A stretch of 64,000 nucleotides of DNA from Erythrobacter sp. (GTDB lineage Bacteria; Pseudomonadota; Alphaproteobacteria; Sphingomonadales; Sphingomonadaceae). The notes beneath the pieces were generated by a model. It was not told the DNA's origin. It worked only from the letters and a program-made list of their open reading frames with translations, and did no database searches. The stretch lies in contig NZ_JAMWYX010000014.1 of NCBI RefSeq assembly GCF_024305245.1, positions 1 through 64,000 of the forward strand, written 5' to 3'. A program made the position numbers and the translations under genes. Shown here piece after piece: positions 36,979 through 44,820 of the stretch; the first letter of the stretch is position 1, and every line of letters starts with the position of its first letter.

Positions 36979-37665
36979 GTGGACGAGATCGACGCCATCG
37001 AGCAGGCCGCGCGCGAGGAAGCTGCATCCCGCCTCTTTTCGGGGCCGGTGGACTTCCTGCTGTCCGCGCCGCAGCTGAAGTTCCTGCCCGAACCGGCGGT
37101 GCCCGAAATCGCGTTCTGCGGACGCTCCAACGTGGGCAAATCCTCGCTGCTCAACGCGCTGACGGGCCGCAAGGCGATTGCGCGGGCTTCGGTGACGCCG
37201 GGGCGCACGCAGGAACTCAATTTCTTCGACGTGGGCCGACCCGAGGAAGAAGGCGCACTGCCGCTGTTCCGGCTGGTCGACATGCCCGGCTACGGCTTTG
37301 CCAAGGCGCCGATCAAGGTGGTCGACAAGTGGAAGGCGCTGGTGAATTCCTACCTGCGCGGGCGGCAGGTGCTCAGCCGCACGCTGGTGCTGGTCGATAG
37401 CCGTCACGGGCTGAAAGATGTCGACCGGGTGATGATGAAGATGCTCGACGAAGCCGCCGTGGGCTACCGGATCGTGCTGACCAAGACCGACAAGATCAAG
37501 GCGAGCGACCTTGCCGCGGTGACCGAAAAGACCGCCGCTGAAGCCAAGAAGCACGTCGCCGCGCACCCAGAAATCCATCTGACCAGCGCCGAAAAGGGCA
37601 TGGGCATTGCCGCCCTGCGCGCCGCCGTACTGGCCGATGCGATGGGCGAAGGCTGGACGCAGTAG
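36979..37665 (+). CDS. yihA: Ribosome biogenesis GTP-binding protein YihA/YsxC
   Basis: Essential GTPase for 50S subunit assembly. It has 228 residues: G1 GRSNVGKS at 48-55, G2 TPGRTQELNFF, G3 DMPGYG, G4 TKTD (VLTKTDKIKA) and G5 TSAEKGMG. The start is GTG 36979, one base after the yidC stop codon. The conserved yidC-yihA pairing in alphaproteobacteria supports the call. No terminator is obvious before the convergent barrel gene 30 bp away. Confidence 0.95.
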   Translation: MDEIDAIEQAAREEAASRLFSGPVDFLLSAPQLKFLPEPAVPEIAFCGRSNVGKSSLLNALTGRKAIARASVTPGRTQELNFFDVGRPEEEGALPLFRLVDMPGYGFAKAPIKVVDKWKALVNSYLRGRQVLSRTLVLVDSRHGLKDVDRVMMKMLDEAAVGYRIVLTKTDKIKASDLAAVTEKTAAEAKKHVAAHPEIHLTSAEKGMGIAALRAAVLADAMGEGWTQ

Positions 37666-37695
37666 CGCGCGACCGCAAGGCGCGCCCACCCGCCG

Positions 37696-39108
37696 TCAGA
37701 ACTGATACGGCACTCTGATCGAGAACACGAAATCGGGCGATTCGTCGGTCAGGCCCGCCGCCGACGAAAGGACCAGCGATGTCCGGTCGGTAAGGCCGAT
37801 AGCCGCGCCGAGCGATAGCCGCGCATCATGGGTGCCCGATCCCGGAATCCTGACACCGTTCGACCGCGTGGCGAACCGCTGCTTGTCGAGGAACGAGAAG
37901 TTCATTGAAACCCGCTCGTTGATCGACATGTTCATCCCTGCAAAGAACTCGAACCCGTGGCCCGGTTCGACCAGCCCGAATTCATCGAAGCTGCGTTTGA
38001 AAGTGTAGTTGAAATTGGCTCCGGCAAACATCACCACTGGGTCCATCGGCCAAACGAAGGTCGCGCCGGGGGAGACGGTGTAGAACCCCGATCCGCGCGG
38101 CGCCTCTGTCAGGATGCGTTCGGGGCTGTTTTCCTCGGGCGCGATGCGTTCGATTTCGAAGGCGCTCTTGCCGGTCGGAAATTCGACCAGCGTGCGCAGG
38201 ATCGTGGCAGGCCGCCAGCCGCGTGCGGCCCACGGCTGCCACGATAATGTCAGCGCCGCATCGCCGATGCCGTGACCGCTGATCGAGCGTTCCTGCGCAT
38301 CGCCGGTGCCGATCCCGCTCGTTTCGGTATCATTGCGGTAAACGAACGGCAGACGCGCATCGATCTGCATCCGCCGCGCCAACCCGTAACGCGCCGTCAA
38401 AGCGGCCGACAGGATATCGCGGTTCACATCATCGACACGGATCGAACCGATCACGATCGCATTGAAAACCGAGAACCCGGAGATGTTGACCCGGTCGCTG
38501 GAGATCGAGGTGTAATCGAAACTCGGCTCGATCTGGAGCGCGCCCACCGGAAGCAGGACGCCGCCCTGATCGAGGAGGAGTTGATCGACCGCCTTGTCCG
38601 ATTGCGGGCGCTCGCTGGTGCCGACCAAATTCGGATCGGCGGCGGCGGGCGCTTCGGCCGGCGGGGCTGGGGCTGGGGCGGGATCCTGCCGGGCATATTG
38701 GAAGCGGGCTTGCGCAGCGGCGGGATCGGCGCCCGAGCCCCACCTGTCCCCGGCGGGCGGAGCGGGCAGCCTGGCGGGTTCGCTCCTTTGCCGGTCGATC
38801 AGCGCCGATTGTTCGGCGATGGTCTGCGCCTGAAACTCGACCAGTTGGCGCAGCTCGTCGATCTCCCGCGATTGCTGCGTCAGGCGCTCGTCCAGTTCCA
38901 GTAGGCGATACTCGATCGTCGGCGCGGCTCGTTCCTCGCTGTCGGCCGGGCGGGGGGACGCGGTCGCCGCGCCTCCCGCCGTATCGTTCTGAGCCATCGC
39001 GGGAACCGCCCAGGCGAAAGCTGCCACTCCGATCAACGAAGCATAGCTGCCCAGCAGTTTCCTCGAAGTGCGGGCAGCAGTCTTGTCGAATTGCATCAGC
39101 AAAGTCAC
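37696..39108 (-). CDS. FapF-like outer-membrane barrel with N-terminal coiled coil
   Basis: Putative secretion pore for amyloid subunits. It has about 470 residues: a signal peptide (cleaved near VPAMAQN), then a heptad-patterned coiled coil of about 45 residues (YRLLELDERLTQQSREIDEL through ALIDRQR), a Pro/Ala-rich linker, and a C-terminal region of about 300 residues of alternating strands ending FSIRVPYQF with a terminal Phe, as outer-membrane barrels do. Pseudomonas FapF has just this coiled-coil-plus-barrel design and closes its operon, as this gene does. The start is GTG 39108 after GGGGGGA; ATG 39096 is the alternative. A generic outer-membrane transporter is the conservative alternative call. 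Confidence 0.7.
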   Translation of the reverse strand: MTLLMQFDKTAARTSRKLLGSYASLIGVAAFAWAVPAMAQNDTAGGAATASPRPADSEERAAPTIEYRLLELDERLTQQSREIDELRQLVEFQAQTIAEQSALIDRQRSEPARLPAPPAGDRWGSGADPAAAQARFQYARQDPAPAPAPPAEAPAAADPNLVGTSERPQSDKAVDQLLLDQGGVLLPVGALQIEPSFDYTSISSDRVNISGFSVFNAIVIGSIRVDDVNRDILSAALTARYGLARRMQIDARLPFVYRNDTETSGIGTGDAQERSISGHGIGDAALTLSWQPWAARGWRPATILRTLVEFPTGKSAFEIERIAPEENSPERILTEAPRGSGFYTVSPGATFVWPMDPVVMFAGANFNYTFKRSFDEFGLVEPGHGFEFFAGMNMSINERVSMNFSFLDKQRFATRSNGVRIPGSGTHDARLSLGAAIGLTDRTSLVLSSAAGLTDESPDFVFSIRVPYQF

Positions 39109-39171
39109 AGCAATCCCCCCCAAATTTCTGTTTCTGCGAACAGTCAGATTTTCACTGGCGGCGCGATCTCG

Positions 39172-39630
39172 TTACAGGCCGAACGCGCTGCCATTTGTAA
39201 TGTTGGTGGTATCCGCGACCCCGCCTTCCAGAATGTAGACGTTGAGCAGCAGCGTGTTGTTGACGATGTTGTTGTTGCCGACGACGTTGGCGAATTGGAT
39301 GAACCCGCCGGTGTTGGGCAGGCTTGCCAGGCCGACGTTCATGCTGACCAGATCGGGCGACATCGAATTCAGTTCGACCCCCTCGGGCAGACCGCCGCCC
39401 AGTTGGGTGATATCGCCGAAGCCGATGAGCGAGAAGAATATCCCGCCGAACCCGCCGCGGCTTTCGTCGAGTTCGGATTCGCTCATCGTGCGGATATTCT
39501 CCGTCGCGCCCGAAAAGCTCATGGCGAGCAGGCTGGCATCGGCCTGCTGCGCCAGCGCCGCGCCCGACCAGCCGAGCAGTGCGGCGGCCAATCCTGCGCG
39601 AACGGCGATTCCCGAAAAACCGTATTCCAT
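39172..39630 (-). CDS. Small secreted protein with double-glycine motif (FapE position)
   Basis: 152 residues with a signal peptide ending near WSGAALAQQ. The segment MSESELDESRGGF (Gly59-Gly60) resembles the double-glycine leaders cut by C39 peptidases, and a C39-type peptidase gene lies just upstream. After it comes a hydrophobic Gly/Phe stretch and one repeat-like unit, GGFIQFANVVGNNNIVNNTL, echoing the NQ-repeats of the three larger subunits. It occupies the fapE place between peptidase and barrel. I chose ATG 39630 because GAGGAG lies seven bases upstream. Function is inferred: minor fibre component or peptidase substrate. Confidence 0.6.
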   Translation of the reverse strand: MEYGFSGIAVRAGLAAALLGWSGAALAQQADASLLAMSFSGATENIRTMSESELDESRGGFGGIFFSLIGFGDITQLGGGLPEGVELNSMSPDLVSMNVGLASLPNTGGFIQFANVVGNNNIVNNTLLLNVYILEGGVADTTNITNGSAFGL

Positions 39631-39689
39631 CGCTTTTCTCCTCATCCAAAAATCAAAAACCCTTGCTGCGGTGCAGTGCGGTGGCAGCG

Positions 39690-40394
39690 TCAGTATTCTC
39701 CCGGCAGTGTCAGTTCCGCCGTGCCGAGCGCCGCTGCGATCGAGCGCAGGTCTCCGGGCCGTGCCCGGATGGTCGGATCCTCCATGAAGACATTGCGCGG
39801 CGACAGATCGGCGCGTGCGGCCGCCAGAATGATCCCGTTCCACTGGCCTTCGAATGTCGAGAGCGGCGGGCGCGTATTGCCGAAAGCCGGATCGGCGATC
39901 AGGACGCGGCCATCCTTGATCCGCTTGATCACGACGAAGTGATTATAGCCGCGCACATTGACCAGCGCGATCACCGGCACCTTGAGATTGGCAAGCTGAT
40001 CGACCCGGTCGAGCTGAAACCCACCAGCGGCAAACCCCCTGGTTTCAAGGTAACGCTTGAGCTCGAGCAGCGAGAATCCCTGTTCGGCGATCTTGGCGCG
40101 GGTATCGTCGGGCGCGTTGCCGAGGATCTCCTCGATGATCTGGCCCTCGTCGGCGGGCAATCCGTAGCCATGCCGCAGCAAGGTCGCGAGCGCCGCCGCG
40201 CCGCAGCTGAGATCGCGCGATTGCCGTTCCATGTTGGTGAAGCGCAATTCGGCGAGACTGCGCACCTCCACCTGAAGCTGGCCGCCGCCCACGGTCGGCA
40301 CCGGCTGGGCAAACGCCAGCGGGGGATGGGCCGTCGCCGCTCCGGCAAGGAGCACGGCCAGCAGCCAGCTACGCTGCGCCCCGGCGCGTTTCAT
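39690..40394 (-). CDS. C39-type cysteine peptidase (FapD-like)
   Basis: Exported peptidase of 234 residues with a signal peptide (about 1-30, ending LAFAQ). The C39 catalytic set is visible: Cys64 in RDLSCGAAALATLLRHGYG, His152 in GYNHFVVIKRI and Asp168 in IADPAFG. It has no ABC-transporter part, unlike bacteriocin exporters, so it works in the periplasm, as FapD does. It overlaps the 3' end of the repeat-protein gene upstream by four bases and precedes the double-glycine protein. The predicted job is processing a fibre component. Confidence 0.85.
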   Translation of the reverse strand: MKRAGAQRSWLLAVLLAGAATAHPPLAFAQPVPTVGGGQLQVEVRSLAELRFTNMERQSRDLSCGAAALATLLRHGYGLPADEGQIIEEILGNAPDDTRAKIAEQGFSLLELKRYLETRGFAAGGFQLDRVDQLANLKVPVIALVNVRGYNHFVVIKRIKDGRVLIADPAFGNTRPPLSTFEGQWNGIILAAARADLSPRNVFMEDPTIRARPGDLRSIAAALGTAELTLPGEY

Positions 40395-41455
40395 GGTGCG
40401 CCTCCTCCGGCAAGCGCGCCGAAAGATGCGGAGATCGTGTTGGTGGTCTGGTTGCCATGGCCGGACACCTGCGAAACCTGCGCCACGCCGCTGAAGCCTT
40501 CGAAGGAACTGCCGAGCGCGATGCGGCCTTCGCCTTCGGGCAGAGGGCTTTCGACAGGCGAACCGGTGGCCTGACCGAGGCCCGCATCGCTGACCACCTG
40601 CGCATCGGCAAACCCGCCGAACGCGGCGGCGAGCAGGTTGGCCTGCGCATTGCCCGATCCGCTGGCCTGATTGATCTGCACGAGCCCCGAAGCGGCGTTG
40701 AAACTATTGATCAGTGCGACCGGGCCGGCTGCGCCGGAATAGGCGTCGGCAGCGTTCGGCCGGTCGCCTTCGCTGATCACCTCGGCCAGCGCCGCACCGC
40801 CGGGCGCAGCGGCAATGGCGACGAGATTGGCCTGACGTCCGCCAAGTCCGGCGATCTGGTTGATCTGGATGATCCCGGAGGCCGCATTGCCGACGCCGTC
40901 CATCGATGCCGAGGACGACCCCGGCGGCAGCAGCGCGGCGATCGGCGTCCCTGCCGCATTGCCGGTGGCTGCGGCAGAGGCCATGGCGAGCCCGCCCGGC
41001 CCGGCTGTTCGCGCGATGGCGGCGCTGTTGATCTGCTGCGATCCGCTGGCTGCGGACTGGTTCATGCCGATGATCCCCGCCGCATCATTCGCGATACGCG
41101 ACATGCTGGCATCGGCGGCTAAGCCAGCGTTCGCGGCGATCAGTGACGTGGCTCCCGATCCTTGCGTCGCCGCGGAGTCGGCAATCGCGGCGCCTTCTGC
41201 GGCGACAAAGGCCAGCGCGGCGACGTTCGCCTGCTGCGTCCCATCGGACGCATCCTGATTGAAATGGAATATGCCCCGGTGGCCATTGCCCGCATCGTCG
41301 ATTGCGGCGGCCGGCGTCCGTGCAGCCGGATCATCGCCCGCGCCGTCATCCGCGTCCTGATCCTGAGCAAGCGCCGCGCCCGCCATAAGCGGGGCTGCCG
41401 CCGCACAGATCAGCCACCGGAGTGCTGCAGGCGATTGGTTGCATCGGTCCATCAT
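40391..41455 (-). CDS. Secreted NQ-repeat protein, FapC-like amyloid subunit (5 repeats)
   Basis: 354 residues with a signal peptide (about 1-30, ending GAALAQ). Five imperfect repeats of about 25 residues lie near 57-83, 123-148, 190-215, 254-278 and 319-345. Examples are NAASGIIQINQIAGLGGRQA and NAASGLVQINQASGSGNAQA, with the pattern G-I/V-h-x-h-N-Q-x-A/S-G-x3-Q-x-N. Ala/Gly-rich linkers separate them. This matches the style of Fap fibre subunits, whose repeats contain conserved Gln/Asn. The protein shares SDAGLGQ before its last repeat with the next upstream gene. It overlaps the peptidase gene. ATG at 41455, GAGG upstream. Confidence 0.7.
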   Translation of the reverse strand: MMDRCNQSPAALRWLICAAAAPLMAGAALAQDQDADDGAGDDPAARTPAAAIDDAGNGHRGIFHFNQDASDGTQQANVAALAFVAAEGAAIADSAATQGSGATSLIAANAGLAADASMSRIANDAAGIIGMNQSAASGSQQINSAAIARTAGPGGLAMASAAATGNAAGTPIAALLPPGSSSASMDGVGNAASGIIQINQIAGLGGRQANLVAIAAAPGGAALAEVISEGDRPNAADAYSGAAGPVALINSFNAASGLVQINQASGSGNAQANLLAAAFGGFADAQVVSDAGLGQATGSPVESPLPEGEGRIALGSSFEGFSGVAQVSQVSGHGNQTTNTISASFGALAGGGAP

Positions 41456-41535
41456 GAATACCTCGACCTGAATGAGAGGGTGGAAGGCAGCCGGGGCTGG
41501 GGGGCGATTGGCTGCCTTCCTCTCAATGGCCTGAG

Positions 41536-42411
41536 TTACTGGCCAAGGCCCACGGCGCTTGACAAGGCGGCCACCGAGATCACGGTTGCCTGGTTGTTGA
41601 ACGCGCCAACCGACTGGTTGACGGCGACGATGCCTTCATTGCCGAGCACCGAATCCGCCACCAGCGCGAGCTTGAGCGTGTTCACTTCCTCGACAAAATT
41701 GCCGCTGGTTTCCTGTCCCAGACCGGCATCGGACAATGCCACGAGGGCATTTTCCCCGACGGCTGCCGACAAGACGTTGTGCTGGTTGTTGCCAGCGCCC
41801 GCGTTCTGGTTGCCCATCACGACGCCGACGTTGCCGTTGTACGAATCGACGATCCGCGTGGTCAGGTCGTAATCGAACTCACCATCGAGGTTCACCGTGC
41901 CGTCGGGATTGATCAGCCCGCCGAGGTTGGCTCCGCCTTCGAGGTGCACGGCGCTTGAATCGCTGGCACGTTGATCGGCATAGGCTTCGGAAACGACCAC
42001 CTGGGCGTCCAGCGGATCATCGCTGAAGATGATCGCCGCAGAGATGACGTTGCCCTGATTGGTGGCCTGACCGGCATCCTGGTTGAACTGCACGATGCCG
42101 GTGTTCTCATTGACCGAACCATTGGTGTTGGCCGTAAGGTCGGTGCCGTTGTCGGTGTTCCCTTCTTCCGGTCCGATGTCCACGTCGTCCACGGTCGCAT
42201 TCACGATCGCGTCGGACTTGGCCGCGCCGGTCAGGTCGATGTCGAAATCGACCTCGATGGTGACGTCCTTGTCCTTGACCGTGTTCACATCGATCACGAT
42301 GTCCTTGTCCACGGTGACTTCGCCGACGACCTGGACATCGGCCAGTGCGGGCGATGCCAGCCCCGCTGCCGCGATCAACGCGAGCGCGGAGGATTTCACA
42401 AGATTTGCCAT
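41536..42411 (-). CDS. Secreted NQ-repeat protein, Fap-like amyloid subunit (3 repeats, copy B)
   Basis: 291 residues; signal peptide ends SPALAD (about 1-24). The mature N-terminus is an unusual alternating Val/Asp/Ile stretch (VTVDKDIVIDVNTVKDKDVT). Three repeats follow at about 103-127, 194-218 and 258-282, such as NTGIVQFNQDAGQATNQGNV and NEGIVAVNQSVGAFNNQATV. It is acidic with few aromatics. It is similar in plan to the gene just upstream (copy A), so the two look like a tandem duplication. AAGGAG precedes the ATG at 42411; the gap to copy A is 27 bp. Predicted secreted fibre subunit. Confidence 0.7.
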   Translation of the reverse strand: MANLVKSSALALIAAAGLASPALADVQVVGEVTVDKDIVIDVNTVKDKDVTIEVDFDIDLTGAAKSDAIVNATVDDVDIGPEEGNTDNGTDLTANTNGSVNENTGIVQFNQDAGQATNQGNVISAAIIFSDDPLDAQVVVSEAYADQRASDSSAVHLEGGANLGGLINPDGTVNLDGEFDYDLTTRIVDSYNGNVGVVMGNQNAGAGNNQHNVLSAAVGENALVALSDAGLGQETSGNFVEEVNTLKLALVADSVLGNEGIVAVNQSVGAFNNQATVISVAALSSAVGLGQ

Positions 42412-42438
42412 TTCGATTCTCCTTTGATGCTCGGTGTG

Positions 42439-43320
42439 TCAGAACGTCGGCAGGTTGCTGCCGACTGCGGCGATCGAAACCACGTTCGCCTGATTGGACA
42501 TGTTGCCGACCGACTGGTTGACCCCGACGATACCGGTGTTGCCGTTGAGCGAGCCGACGGTGGCAGCGACTTTGACCACCCCGATTGACAGGTTGTCTTC
42601 CGCCGTATCGGATTCGCGCACCGTCTGGTTGGCATTCACCTGACCCAGATCGGCTTCGGCCAGAGCAACGCCGTTGTCGTCGATGGCGAAGGCGAGCGAC
42701 AGCACGTTGACCTGATTGGCCATGTGGCCGCTGGCCTGGTTGGCATAAACAAGCCCGGCATTGTCGTTGAAGGAGTTTGCGATCCGGGCGTTGCGGAAGA
42801 TGATGTTGACCGTTTCGATCAGATTGCCGCCGTCCGAATAATTGCCACCTTCGCCGGCGAGCGCATCGGGCGTGCCGTTACGCTGGTCTGCGGCGGCGAG
42901 CGATTCGGCAAAGCCGCTATTGGCTTCACCCACAATCTCCGGCGGACCATCGACCGCCGCGTCGACGGCGATGCTGATCAGGGTGCCCTGATTGTTCATG
43001 TTGCCGACGGCCTGATTGACCGAGACGACGCCGGTGTTGCCCACGCCGGAATCGCGGATGATGCCATCCTTTTCGGCGCAGTTGTCGCAGGCTTCGTTGT
43101 TGTAGTTGCTCTGGTTGGCGATCGCGATCGACTCGGCGAACTTCTCCGCTTCCAGCTCGACATCCACATCAAGGTCGACATCGGTGTCGACGCTGATGGT
43201 TTCATCGACGTCGATCGTCTTGTCGACATCGATCGTGCCGATGATTGTCACGTCCGCCAACGCGGGCGCCGCGACACAGAAAGCGGCAGAGGCCACCCCC
43301 AAGAATAGTCCGTAACGCAT
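42439..43320 (-). CDS. Secreted NQ-repeat protein, Fap-like amyloid subunit (3 repeats, copy A)
   Basis: 293 residues, first gene of the putative fap-like operon. The signal peptide ends APALAD (about 1-23). A Val/Asp-alternating stretch follows (about 24-58), including DVDKTIDVDETISVDTDVDL, then CDNC (Cys78, Cys81); a CxxC motif is also reported in Pseudomonas Fap subunits. Repeats at about 95-119, 187-212 and 261-286 read NTGVVSVNQAVGNMNNQGTL, NAGLVYANQASGHMANQVNV and NTGIVGVNQSVGNMSNQANV. GGAGA precedes ATG 43320. A Crp/Fnr gene lies 140 bp upstream on the same strand. Confidence 0.7.
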   Translation of the reverse strand: MRYGLFLGVASAAFCVAAPALADVTIIGTIDVDKTIDVDETISVDTDVDLDVDVELEAEKFAESIAIANQSNYNNEACDNCAEKDGIIRDSGVGNTGVVSVNQAVGNMNNQGTLISIAVDAAVDGPPEIVGEANSGFAESLAAADQRNGTPDALAGEGGNYSDGGNLIETVNIIFRNARIANSFNDNAGLVYANQASGHMANQVNVLSLAFAIDDNGVALAEADLGQVNANQTVRESDTAEDNLSIGVVKVAATVGSLNGNTGIVGVNQSVGNMSNQANVVSIAAVGSNLPTF

Positions 43321-43460
43321 GGCTGTTCTCCATTAGTTGCTTTGAACCCCCGATTGACCGCGGGTAGAAACATAGTGAAGATCGAGGCGATAACTGACAA
43401 TAATGATGAATGAAAAATGAACCAAATCTGATTCAGCAATTTTAATAGATATTCGATTTT

Positions 43461-44183
43461 TTATTGTGACCTGAAGCTGCCGCTTTCAGCCAAATCTATA
43501 AGCCCAGCAATATCCATGACCTTTATCTTGCCTTTATTGGTTTCAATCAGGCCCTGGCATTTCAGTTTCTTAATAATCTGGTTCAGGTGAGGGGCGCTGA
43601 TCCCGACTGCGGCGGCCAGATCGACCTGCTTGATCGGCAGGCCTTCCTTGCGTCCAACCGGTGTGCGGGCGGCCTGGGCCTCGTAAAGATAGGCGAGCAG
43701 GAAGGCGATCCGGTGGGTGCCGTCACTGCACACCACCGACGACAGCCGCGCGTACACGCCGTCGAGCATGGCGAATATCATGTCCAGCATCGCCAGATTG
43801 AGTTCGGGTTCGACCGCGAGGATCCGTTGAACGCTGCTGAGTGACAGCACCGAAACGGTGGTCGCGGTGAGGCATTCCGCCGTGAAGTGGTTGGGTTCGC
43901 CCGGCGACAGGGCAGGCGCGATCATGGTGTCCGAGAAAATGAAGTCGAGGATCTGGCGCTGTCCGCACGGGAGCCCGTTGGTTATCGCGACGATGCCATC
44001 TTCCACCAACACGACATGGCTGGCCGCGTCGCCTTTGCGAAACAGCTTTTGCGACCGGTCATAGCGCTTCTGCACACCTTCCTGGCGGATCAGCAGCTTC
44101 AACCTTCGCGATGGGCGATCGCCAGAAAGCTCCACTTTCGCCGCCGAGGGCGAGAGTTCGAATGCTCTGTGGCGCGGCGTCAT
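43461..44183 (-). CDS. Crp/Fnr family transcriptional regulator
   Basis: 240 residues. The N-terminal cyclic-nucleotide-like barrel (about 45-150: KRYDRSQKLFRKGDAASHVV, VEDGIVAITNG, then FTAECLTATTVSVLS) is followed by a dimer helix and a Crp-type HTH (VDLAAAVGISAPHLNQIIKK). No Fnr cysteine cluster is seen, so it is not an obvious oxygen sensor. I chose ATG 44183 because GGAGG lies eight bases upstream; an earlier GTG at 44249 is less likely. It lies just upstream of, and on the same strand as, the fap-like genes and is the natural candidate regulator of that operon. Confidence 0.85.
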   Translation of the reverse strand: MTPRHRAFELSPSAAKVELSGDRPSRRLKLLIRQEGVQKRYDRSQKLFRKGDAASHVVLVEDGIVAITNGLPCGQRQILDFIFSDTMIAPALSPGEPNHFTAECLTATTVSVLSLSSVQRILAVEPELNLAMLDMIFAMLDGVYARLSSVVCSDGTHRIAFLLAYLYEAQAARTPVGRKEGLPIKQVDLAAAVGISAPHLNQIIKKLKCQGLIETNKGKIKVMDIAGLIDLAESGSFRSQ

Positions 44184-44277
44184 TTGCATTCCCTCCCCCA
44201 CAATGCAGCAATCTCCCCGTAAACTTAGGTCAACTTTAACAATTGACACTAAACTAGGTGAAGATTAGCAACATACA

Positions 44278-44356
44278 GGTCTGCGAACGTAATGCGTCCC
44301 CTGTTATGGCCGTTCGTGCATATGAAAAACAGCAAGCCCTTGCCGACTGTTTTTTG
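44278..44356 (+). ncRNA. Possible small RNA ending in an intrinsic terminator
   Basis: TTGACA at 44243-44248 followed 17 bp later by TAGCAA could be a weak promoter. About 80 bp on, AAAAACAG...CTGTTTTTT with an inner GCAAG/TTGC stem forms a good terminator at 44325-44356. The A/T-run hairpin would also terminate transcription from the other side. Speculative. Confidence 0.25.
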
Positions 44357-44606
44357 AGCCGAACTGCGCTTTATTGTCGCATCTCATAAGCCAATTGACG
44401 CATCCCGGCAACGCCTTCACGGCTGTGAAAGATTCAAATCCGCCAAGGATAAGGGAAATAAGAATCTAAAATTCTTAACTTTTCGGCAGCGCGCGCACCC
44501 AAAACATTGGCTTTTGCAGGTGATCGAGCATCCCGGCAGAACCGAGCCGAGCTTACGAAGCCACTGATTCGCCGTCCGAAACAGTCCCAGACGCATTTCA
44601 TTCTGT

Positions 44607-44634
44607 CTGCAGGTTTGCAGACTGCAAACCGCAG
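44607..44634. promoter_or_regulatory. Extended dyad downstream of otsA / upstream of the Crp-type gene
   Basis: GGTTTGCAG-A-CTGCAAACC (44612-44630) is a perfect 9-bp inverted repeat, extended by CTGC (44607-44610) and GCAG (44631-44634) with one bulged base. No T-run follows on either strand, so an operator is more likely than a terminator. Confidence 0.45.
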
Positions 44635-44820
44635 AAATGTTACTTCATGACAATCCTGTTATATTTGCACATGTGATGATTTGTCACTTCGTCCGGAATT
44701 TATGCAAAATGCTCAATGCCTTCCCGAAGCCGTGGCTGCACGGATGCTCCGATCGGCAAAGGCACGTCGCTCTCCGTTCCCCACTCGCGTCACGCAGCCC
44801 ACGGCGGCGTGCAGGCTGCC

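Larger units (their letters stand above)
44184..44820. other. 637-bp AT-richer intergenic region
   Basis: No credible gene. It holds the crp-type gene's promoter region, a terminator-like hairpin with A- and T-runs (44325-44356) and a strong dyad (44607-44634). It is visibly less GC-rich than the flanking genes. Confidence 0.6.

Noticed and set aside
35016..37283. 755-codon minus-strand frame opposite yidD-yidC-yihA
   Set aside because: Antisense shadow across three well-identified genes.
39690..40394. Bacteriocin/microcin export by a C39-ABC transporter
   Set aside because: The C39 protein has its own signal peptide and no membrane or ATPase domains, and no immunity or exporter gene is nearby.
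37696..43320. Curli (csg) system
   Set aside because: No CsgG-, CsgE- or CsgF-like genes. The barrel with coiled coil and C39 peptidase fits Fap instead.
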